A stretch of 47,015 nucleotides of DNA from a virus: positions 1 through 47,015 of the IMG/VR virus record IMGVR_UViG_3300042876_000641; one strand, given 5' to 3'. Position numbers and translations under genes: made by a program. The notes beneath the pieces are model-generated. The model did no database searches. It saw nothing but the letters and a program-made list of their open reading frames with translations, and was not told the origin of the DNA. Below, one piece after another: positions 40,469 through 47,015 of this stretch; the first letter of the stretch is position 1, and every line of letters begins with the position of its first letter.

Positions 40469-41101
40469 ATGTCAACAAGAAGTGAGATAATCCAAATGGT
40501 AATGAAGAAGATGGATGAGTTAACCCCTTATAATGAGGGGTTAGTCTTAACTCCGCTATCTTCACAAAAGCCAATTGAAAGCACCATAGAATCAATACTC
40601 GATGAGTGCGCAAGAGATATTCTTGTCTCTCATCCATTATCAAAACTTCCACTGACATCAATTATTCCTATCCCGATAGGACAACCGGACGGTTCAGGAT
40701 TTATAACTCTCCCATCCAATTATTTACGACTTGTATCTTTGCAGATTAAGGGATTTAAACGCGATGTGGTCAACCTGATCTCTCCGGAAGATCCTTTGTA
40801 TAAACTACAATCGAACCCTCACGTAAGAGGCTCCAAAAACAAGCCAGTAGCATTTTTAGCACAGAAGGTTGTGGGTGGCACTCCCCGGCAGGTAATTCAT
40901 TATTTCTCACTCAATGCAGGCGACACCCATACGACAGAGCAATTTATCTATGTGGCACTCATCCCGGCTGAAAACTTCAATTCCTACCTGCTTGATGGAT
41001 TAGGATGGCTGGCTGCATCAAAAGCCCTTGTGGCCCTCGGACACGTACCGGAAGGGGCAAAAGCGATGGAATTATTCTCACAATTTAATAGCAGAAGATA
41101 A
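40469..41101 (+). CDS. Head-to-tail adaptor-like protein, 210 aa
   Basis: The N-terminal helical part (STRSEIIQMVMKKMDELTPY, then ESTIESILDECARDILVSHP) and following beta segment (DGSGFITLPSNYLRLVSLQI) resemble the gp4/gp11-type adaptor proteins that join the portal to the tail in short-tailed phages. Start 40469 is preferred to the frame start at 40427, which lies inside the preceding gene. It overlaps the next gene by one base. Confidence 0.6.
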   Translation: MSTRSEIIQMVMKKMDELTPYNEGLVLTPLSSQKPIESTIESILDECARDILVSHPLSKLPLTSIIPIPIGQPDGSGFITLPSNYLRLVSLQIKGFKRDVVNLISPEDPLYKLQSNPHVRGSKNKPVAFLAQKVVGGTPRQVIHYFSLNAGDTHTTEQFIYVALIPAENFNSYLLDGLGWLAASKALVALGHVPEGAKAMELFSQFNSRR

Positions 41102-42354
41102 TGACACTTGCATTAATTGTAACCAGGATAGAAGAATTAGTCAATAAGTGCGTTGACGCTGTAATGGCCGGGTACGCCAAATCTACCGACCTTTTTTCAG
41201 GTGATCACAAAGACCTGACCAATATAGGCACTCGCACCCATGAGCAAATTGACGAGTTTATTGCCGGTGTTGAGGCTGGAAATGCAAACGTAGGCTCGCA
41301 CGCCGCTTCTCATGCTATTAATGGTAGTGATGAAATTACCCCTGAAAGTATCGGTGCAGCCCCGGCAGAACATTCTCATCCGGCCACCGCTCACGCACAC
41401 AGTTTCTCACAAATCGCAGGTGATGCAGCAGATAACGAAAGCCTTACGGCTTATGTCAATGAAGAAATTGCGGCACATGCCGGATACGGGAACCATGCCG
41501 CCAATCACTCAGAAGGAGGGAGCGACCAGCTTACTCCGGCCAATATAGGTGCGTCTCCTGATGACCACGTTCATACATGGGATGAAATAGAAGGCTCAGA
41601 CCCTTCGGCAAACTCGGTTTTGGACACCTACGTTAAGGGATTAATTACGGCAGGTGCAGAAGGAGTTCAGATTGAGACCTGTAAAGTTTCTGGGACAATG
41701 GTTCAAACTTCTGGACTCACCCATACCGTTTCGGCCCTCGAGTATAAAATATTAGGTGAGAACTATACCTCAGTCGGTGGAGAAGTAACATTTGACGCAG
41801 AAGCAAGCGACCTAAAGCGCATTGATCTGGTTTATGCAGATACCGCAGGATTGATTCACATTCTAAAAGGAACAGCGTCTGCTAATCCTATTAAGCCCGT
41901 ACTCGACAATTCTTATGTTGAGATAGCTTCAATTTTGATTGATGGCTCAAATACATCGGTAGGAAATAGAACTCGGGTATTCACCATTAAGTTACCGTCG
42001 GCCACAACAGTTGCGGGCAGATTGTCTGCCAATTGGGGTGCGGCATGGGATGGCGCTGGTGCGCCGATACAAGAAGGGGTGCACTTTCCATCCGGATGGG
42101 TACTGAGTGCATATTTTGCAGATCCAACTTCATTATTTATAAACCATTCTCTTGGATTACATATTGTGGATGTCAAGGTTTATTCCATCGCAGACACATT
42201 TGAAGCAATCAAAACAGAAAGGTTATTGATTGGTAGTGCAGCTTATTCCGGAATAATCGCTCCTGATGTAAACGGGGTAATTATAGAGTCGTTAGCCACA
42301 GTTCAAACAACCCTGTATATCCACATTACACTGTCTGACAGATCTAATGCCTAA
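41101..42354 (+). CDS. Tail fibre / collar-type protein, 417 aa
   Basis: Contains the phage tail-fibre repeat twice: SHAASHAINGSDEITPESIG and NHAANHSEGGSDQLTPANIG, with intervening HSHPATAHAHSF. The repeat (H-A-x-H plus GGSD plus LTPxxIG) is typical of fibre shafts. The C-terminal part (about 230-417) is beta-rich and may be the receptor- or virion-attached domain. It starts at the last base of the adaptor gene. Confidence 0.7.
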   Translation: MTLALIVTRIEELVNKCVDAVMAGYAKSTDLFSGDHKDLTNIGTRTHEQIDEFIAGVEAGNANVGSHAASHAINGSDEITPESIGAAPAEHSHPATAHAHSFSQIAGDAADNESLTAYVNEEIAAHAGYGNHAANHSEGGSDQLTPANIGASPDDHVHTWDEIEGSDPSANSVLDTYVKGLITAGAEGVQIETCKVSGTMVQTSGLTHTVSALEYKILGENYTSVGGEVTFDAEASDLKRIDLVYADTAGLIHILKGTASANPIKPVLDNSYVEIASILIDGSNTSVGNRTRVFTIKLPSATTVAGRLSANWGAAWDGAGAPIQEGVHFPSGWVLSAYFADPTSLFINHSLGLHIVDVKVYSIADTFEAIKTERLLIGSAAYSGIIAPDVNGVIIESLATVQTTLYIHITLSDRSNA

Positions 42355-42356
42355 CA

Positions 42357-43043
42357 ATGACACCGCAAATACCTATACAGGATTTTGAGTTGCACAAACC
42401 ACAAATAGCTTGGACTGCCATTGTCCGAAACATAGTGGTGCTTGGTAATTATCGGTATAGGTGTACTGTTACCCCGATTGACATTAACGAACCCGGTGGA
42501 GAGTTGGCCGAAAAAGAGGTGGGGTTCTTTCTTATAGACTTCATTGGCTCATTATATATCCTTGATACAATAAATGTCAATTCTGATCCAAATGTGATTG
42601 AGGTTGAGGACATATTCAATACTGGATTTTGCCCGCAGTCGGGTCAGATAGCAATAATATACAAGTCTGTTTGGGATGGGACATCCCCTTTTATTGCACC
42701 CGTAAAATTAGATAAACTCGACAAGTCGGCCAGAGACAATTACCAGACCATTGAAAAAAGTATTCTTTGGATCAGTCAGCAGCCTTTGGAGTTGGCATAC
42801 GAAAATACAAATCACCCATCTGTAACCTACACCGAATTATACAGAAAGATTTTTACCAACAACCCCAAAATAATGCTTGTTACTCCAGAATTTGATCCAG
42901 AGACAGGACAACCAACGGGCAATGAACTGGAAAACGTTTCCCGCCCAAGAAGGGTTATGGACAACGGGTTATTGGTCGCTATTGAATATGACTTGGCAGA
43001 CACGCCCGAATTACAGAGTGGTAAAATAATCATTTCACGATGA
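42357..43043 (+). CDS. Tail-associated protein, 228 aa
   Basis: Begins MTPQIPIQDFELHKPQIAWT; beta-rich without recognised motif (IDFIGSLYILDTINVNSDPN; IYKSVWDGTSPFIAPVKLDK). It lies between two fibre genes and overlaps the next one by four bases (ATGA), so it is probably a baseplate or tail-tip protein. Confidence 0.5.
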   Translation: MTPQIPIQDFELHKPQIAWTAIVRNIVVLGNYRYRCTVTPIDINEPGGELAEKEVGFFLIDFIGSLYILDTINVNSDPNVIEVEDIFNTGFCPQSGQIAIIYKSVWDGTSPFIAPVKLDKLDKSARDNYQTIEKSILWISQQPLELAYENTNHPSVTYTELYRKIFTNNPKIMLVTPEFDPETGQPTGNELENVSRPRRVMDNGLLVAIEYDLADTPELQSGKIIISR

Positions 43044-46000
43044 GAAACGCACTGATCATATTGTCTTTAATTATTTTCCTATTATCAGGAAAATGCTTTT
43101 CACAGGACACAAAACCGTTGACAAATTTTGTGACCATACCCGCCAATGTTTATTCATTCGGATACTATAAAACAGACAGTACGGTGTGGATATGGAAGGG
43201 AACAGTTCTTGGATGGACCCAACTTGCCAATAACAGGGATGGATGGTATGCTAAAACACTTGTAGGTACAGATACTATCGTTATTCGAATTGCACCAAAA
43301 GATACCTTAAATCTTGCAAAGTACATGCTTCACAATGACAGCATCGACGTAACAGGATATTTTACCAATAGAAAAGGGTTATTAAAAGTTGACAAAAATC
43401 CAGACATAACACCCGGGACACATACCAAAATCAGTTACGACGCCAAAGGATTAGTTACAGGCGGAGCGGATGCTACTACCGCCGATGTGGAACCAATAGG
43501 AAACAGGCAATATTTAACACCAGAAGATTCAATTCAACTTGACAATCTGGCGGCAAACCTCAATGCAAAGGTTGACAAGGTTGCCGGCAAATCCCTTGTT
43601 TATGACACGGAGATCGCCAAGATTCATGCGCTGCATGCAGATGATCAGGATCTGTCGAACCTGGTTGTTAAAAATGACAGCTCGAAATTTTACGAAAAGC
43701 TTGTAAACAAAACCACTTCAGTAAGCACTGACGGCGCAAGCGACATAAAATATCCAACCGCTAAAGCGGTAAAAACCTACGCCGATGCAAAGGTAGCGGA
43801 TGCCATCAACGACGGCACAACGACCGTGGCGCCCTCACAGAATGCTGTATTTGATGCACTGGCAGTAAAACAGCCATTAGCCACAGCATTGACTAATATT
43901 CAGGACTCGTTAAATAACAGATATAGAAGGCAGGATACTGCAACAGTATTATTAAGTAGATTAAGAGCTATAAACACTTATCAAACCAAATTAACTAATC
44001 CAATTTTAGGAACTGGAACAACAAATTATATTGCTAAATGGTTGACATCAAGCACACAAGGAGATAGTCCAATTAAATCAGAATCGGATAAACTTTCAAT
44101 ATTTGGTGATACGTATTCTCATTGTGTTGTTTCGCTTGGTTTAAATAGCATTAGTCCATTGAGTCAATTACATCAGGTAGGATTTTATTCTGCATTAAAT
44201 GGTAATTCATATGCAAATGGTGTAGGAAGTTTTATTGCAGGATTCGAGACGGCATTAGGAACTGCATCAGGAAGTCAAACAGTAGATCAGGTAACAAATT
44301 TTAGTGTTGGTGGAATTGCAAAGGGTTCAGGTACGTCAATAACTCGGACTATTGGGTATAGTGCTTATGATGAATCAGCCGGAACAAATAACGCAGCTAT
44401 TGCATTATTTGAATCTTCTTTTACAGGTAATTGGTGGATGTATTACCCGGGTTCAAGGCCATCATATTTAAATGGTAAATTACTGATTCAAGGAACCAAT
44501 CAGGTAGGAATGCTAAATGTTGGAACACTTTCGACAGGATGGGTTGGGAATAATATAGATATGGCTGTTAAGTTGGCTAATTCAAATTATGGAGCAATAT
44601 GGGAGGCGGATAACGATCAGAGCGCATTATTATTGACAAGCGCAACAGGTAAATTCAAATTTTCTACATCCTATGCTTCTACGGGAAGTTATAGAAAGAT
44701 AGATATTACGCCTGGCGGTAATCAGGATGTGTATTTACAATCATCAGGAACAGGGAAGGTGACAATAGGCGGAACGTCAGGAACAGGTAAGTTAACTATT
44801 GGAAATACTGCAACATCAGGATTTGGAACCAATGTATTAGATTTGGTTATTAAATTATCAAGTACTTATGGTAGTTATTTTGAGGCTGGAAATGATGACA
44901 GTGGATTAATGATTAAAGACGCATCCGGTATTTTTAATTTATCAACAACATATGGATCAACAGGTAGTTATAGAAAAATAGGAATAACACCTGGAGGTAA
45001 TGCTAATTTATTATTACAACAGTCAGGATCAGGATCGGTATTTGTTGGATATTCAGCAGACCCAACATCCGGAAATAAATTTGCAGTCAATGGTACTGGA
45101 TATTTTTCAGGAAATTTATATGCGCCAGCAATTAAATTATCAAATTCGACAGAAGGTTACGTACTTAAAATTCATTCAGACGGTACAGTTTATCCCGACT
45201 CACCTACTTCCGGAACTATCTACAATGGTGCATGGGATGCTTCAACAAATACACCAACTCTTGCAAATGGAGTAGGTACAACAGGAAGTTATTATCATTG
45301 TACAGTATCAGGAACTGTTAACTTTGGAGCCGGAAATATAACCTTCACAGCATATAGTGATGACGTGGCTTACAATGGATCAATTTGGCAGAAAATACCA
45401 CAGGCGCAATATTCTCCGGTAATTGCAACTGCTTCAAATTTAGGGGTGGTTAAAATTGGATCAGGAATTACGGTTGATTCAAACGGAATTATAGGTACTT
45501 CTCTTTCCGGATTAGGGGGAATTGGACTAACAAACTTAAGTTCTACCATGTCGGGTTTAACCTATACCAACACAACCGGAGTATTCAGTTTAACATCAGG
45601 TTACTATTTCCCAACAACAACAGATCAAACAAACTGGAATAAATACAATCAATGGGATGGAGGCAGTACTGGTTTAGTTGCAGCAACAGCACGCACTTCA
45701 TTAGGTCTTGGTTCTGCCGCATTATTAGATTCAACTCATTTTTCAATATTTAATCATGTTCATGGTAATATTACAAATACAGGATATTTAGGCACAACCG
45801 CAACGATCCCTTTAATAACCGGAACTGGAGGAATCATTCAGGCCGGAAGTTTTGGTACAACGGCCGGAACATTTGCGCAGGGAAATGATTCCCGAATAAA
45901 CAATGGACAGACGGCTTATGGCTGGGGGAATCATGCTTCCGCCGGATATGTTACTGGCACTCCGTGGACTGGTTATGGGTATCTCACTTCTGCTGACTTA

Positions 46001-46591
46001 AGTGGATATGCAACACAATCGTGGGTAAACTTACAAGGCTACGTTACTGGCACTCCTTGGACGGGCATGGGTTATCTCACCTCCAGTTCACTGACTGGCT
46101 ATGCAACGCAAACTTGGGTAGGACAGCAGGGTTTTGTAATAGGGGACTATCTCCCAATCTCGGGAGGAACCCTTACCGGAGCATTAAACGGTACTTCAGC
46201 AAGCTTCTCTTCGTCTGTGACAGCCTCCAATTTCTGCGATTCAGACATTCGGCTCAAAAACCTGCTTGGGTCGTTTGATATCACTGATTACAACAAGGTG
46301 TCTGCCATTAAGTTTCACAAATACAATTTTAAAGCGGATACAACCGCCACAACACGATATGGGGTCGTAGCGCAGGAGGTCGAAAAGGTATTACCTGAAC
46401 TTGTGCACACGGACGCCGACGGATTGAAGTCGGTTAACTACGTCGATATGTTGGTTTTGTTGGTGGCACAACAGAAGGAGGCAATAGAGAAATTGGAAAA
46501 GAGAATCTCGGAAATGGAAAATAGGACAGACGTAATTCAAGGAAAGAGATTCGAGATAGGAAATTCCCAAATTAATTATCTACCAAAATGA
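43040..46591 (+). CDS. Tail fibre with S74 chaperone domain and signal-like N-terminus, 1183 aa
   Basis: N-terminus (MRNALIILSLIIFLLSGKCF, then SQD) looks like a signal peptide. The middle holds two copies of a roughly 100-residue repeat (around 500-690; shared landmarks TGSYRKI-ITPGGN and SSGTG/GSGS), followed by a shaft with two GYVTGTPWTG units (around 960-1020). The C-terminus is an S74 intramolecular chaperone: SDIRLKNLLGS (S1068, K1073), YGVVAQEVEKVLPELV and a terminal coiled coil. S74 domains trimerise fibres and cut themselves off before the Ser. The middle part from about 43900 to 45200 is AT-richer than the flanks, which suggests domain exchange. Confidence 0.85.
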   Translation: MRNALIILSLIIFLLSGKCFSQDTKPLTNFVTIPANVYSFGYYKTDSTVWIWKGTVLGWTQLANNRDGWYAKTLVGTDTIVIRIAPKDTLNLAKYMLHNDSIDVTGYFTNRKGLLKVDKNPDITPGTHTKISYDAKGLVTGGADATTADVEPIGNRQYLTPEDSIQLDNLAANLNAKVDKVAGKSLVYDTEIAKIHALHADDQDLSNLVVKNDSSKFYEKLVNKTTSVSTDGASDIKYPTAKAVKTYADAKVADAINDGTTTVAPSQNAVFDALAVKQPLATALTNIQDSLNNRYRRQDTATVLLSRLRAINTYQTKLTNPILGTGTTNYIAKWLTSSTQGDSPIKSESDKLSIFGDTYSHCVVSLGLNSISPLSQLHQVGFYSALNGNSYANGVGSFIAGFETALGTASGSQTVDQVTNFSVGGIAKGSGTSITRTIGYSAYDESAGTNNAAIALFESSFTGNWWMYYPGSRPSYLNGKLLIQGTNQVGMLNVGTLSTGWVGNNIDMAVKLANSNYGAIWEADNDQSALLLTSATGKFKFSTSYASTGSYRKIDITPGGNQDVYLQSSGTGKVTIGGTSGTGKLTIGNTATSGFGTNVLDLVIKLSSTYGSYFEAGNDDSGLMIKDASGIFNLSTTYGSTGSYRKIGITPGGNANLLLQQSGSGSVFVGYSADPTSGNKFAVNGTGYFSGNLYAPAIKLSNSTEGYVLKIHSDGTVYPDSPTSGTIYNGAWDASTNTPTLANGVGTTGSYYHCTVSGTVNFGAGNITFTAYSDDVAYNGSIWQKIPQAQYSPVIATASNLGVVKIGSGITVDSNGIIGTSLSGLGGIGLTNLSSTMSGLTYTNTTGVFSLTSGYYFPTTTDQTNWNKYNQWDGGSTGLVAATARTSLGLGSAALLDSTHFSIFNHVHGNITNTGYLGTTATIPLITGTGGIIQAGSFGTTAGTFAQGNDSRINNGQTAYGWGNHASAGYVTGTPWTGYGYLTSADLSGYATQSWVNLQGYVTGTPWTGMGYLTSSSLTGYATQTWVGQQGFVIGDYLPISGGTLTGALNGTSASFSSSVTASNFCDSDIRLKNLLGSFDITDYNKVSAIKFHKYNFKADTTATTRYGVVAQEVEKVLPELVHTDADGLKSVNYVDMLVLLVAQQKEAIEKLEKRISEMENRTDVIQGKRFEIGNSQINYLPK

Positions 46592-47015
46592 AAGTAAAAC
46601 TATTATTTCTATTCCTGATCATGTGGGTTAATACCTACGCACAGAAACTGCCTATCAATGGCCTGTGCTGGTCGGACATTAAAGCAGCCGTTGGTGGAAG
46701 CTGTCTCGATGAAGCGTTTGCCAATGCCAACCCTGCATGGTTTGATACTACTTATAGTGAGAGCGGTAACTGCTTGATGGAGTTTCGTAATTATGGAGCA
46801 CCACCATGCACTCGTCCAAGTGGATTAACTGCTTGTAGTTTATGGTATGAAATGCAAAGTGGGTATAGTGTTACGTGTGACAATGTTTGCACTGCCGTAA
46901 CATTATCAGCCGTATATGGATTGGATGCTCAAGGGGCATTAACAGAAGGGTCAGATATTTATTTCAATTCACATTCGGATGATTGCACAAAAATAGATGA
47001 TGGTTGTTATGTGCT
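46588..47015 (+). CDS. Secreted or tail-associated protein, partial at its C-terminus
   Basis: Starts with ATGA overlap at the fibre stop. Signal peptide MKVKLLFLFLIMWVNTYAQ (cleavage probably after YAQ). The mature part is Cys-rich (GLCWSDI, GGSCLDE, GNCLMEF, PPCTRPS) with Trp and Tyr, then aromatic repeats (LWYEMQSGYSV). The frame is open to the window end (143 codons). Coupling to the fibre gene suggests a fibre-associated adhesin, but this is inference. Confidence 0.65.
   Translation, partial: MKVKLLFLFLIMWVNTYAQKLPINGLCWSDIKAAVGGSCLDEAFANANPAWFDTTYSESGNCLMEFRNYGAPPCTRPSGLTACSLWYEMQSGYSVTCDNVCTAVTLSAVYGLDAQGALTEGSDIYFNSHSDDCTKIDDGCYV

Noticed and set aside
38000-47015. Diversity-generating retroelement acting on the tail fibres
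   Set aside because: No reverse transcriptase gene and no adenine-biased template/variable repeat pair is visible in the window.

Overview
The window reads as most of a temperate, probably short-tailed (podovirus-like) phage of a Bacteroidota host. The phage evidence is a complete head module (terminase large subunit, P22-type portal, scaffold-like protein, major capsid protein, head-tail adaptor, tail fibre with an S74 chaperone) plus a lysogeny module (two XRE repressors and a Bacteroidota-type tyrosine integrase beside a tRNA-Thr attachment site). The Bacteroidota evidence is the integrase subfamily, promoters of the TTTG / TAnnTTTG type, general lack of Shine-Dalgarno sequences, a lipoprotein with a Bacteroidota-style surface-export signal, and several protein types that are common in Bacteroidota phages. 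I recognise no replicative polymerase, helicase, lysin or tape-measure gene, so the genome is either incomplete here or carries very divergent versions. The window opens inside a tandem repeat and closes inside a gene, so both end genes are partial.

Layout. 1-3750 (minus strand): an early operon reading leftward, with small regulators, an SMC/RecF-like ATPase and a leucine-rich-repeat protein. 3750-3880: an operator region. 3882-6775 (plus): repressor, a surface lipoprotein that looks like a lysogenic-conversion or superinfection-exclusion gene, a second repressor, the attP core (3' half of a tRNA-Thr) with flanking direct repeats, and the integrase. 6884-8477 (minus): small accessory genes with a repeated junction motif. 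8478-9290: a mostly non-coding stretch with inverted repeats and a strong G-quadruplex motif, a candidate origin or control region. 9291-10120 (plus): three small genes. 10214-10808: an RNA cluster of tRNA-Tyr(GTA), what looks like a circularly permuted (two-piece) tmRNA, and tRNA-Thr(TGT). 10845-13925 (plus): a phage T5 A1-like metallophosphoesterase, a HEAAH protein, an unknown protein and a DEDDh exonuclease. 14123-18696 (minus): a large tail protein and an HTH protein that may be the small terminase. 18830-32096 (plus): cupin-like and C39-like proteins, internal virion-type proteins, a 2871-residue polyvalent protein and the portal. 32164-37431 (minus): terminase and small late genes, including a dUTPase-fold protein. 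37552-end (plus): scaffold, capsid, adaptor and tail fibres.

How it works together. The 3.5-3.9 kb operator region and two repressors would decide lysogeny, with the integrase acting at the adjacent attP. In the lysogen the lipoprotein would be displayed by the host. In lytic growth two divergent pairs of late operons make the head, the ejected proteins and the fibres. The most unusual item is the permuted tmRNA: its acceptor end lies 234 bases upstream of its own 5' end, the acceptor strands pair, a P2-like helix can be drawn between the two parts, and a 15-residue tag reading frame is present. I know of no well-established phage tmRNA of this form in Bacteroidota, but I could not search for one.
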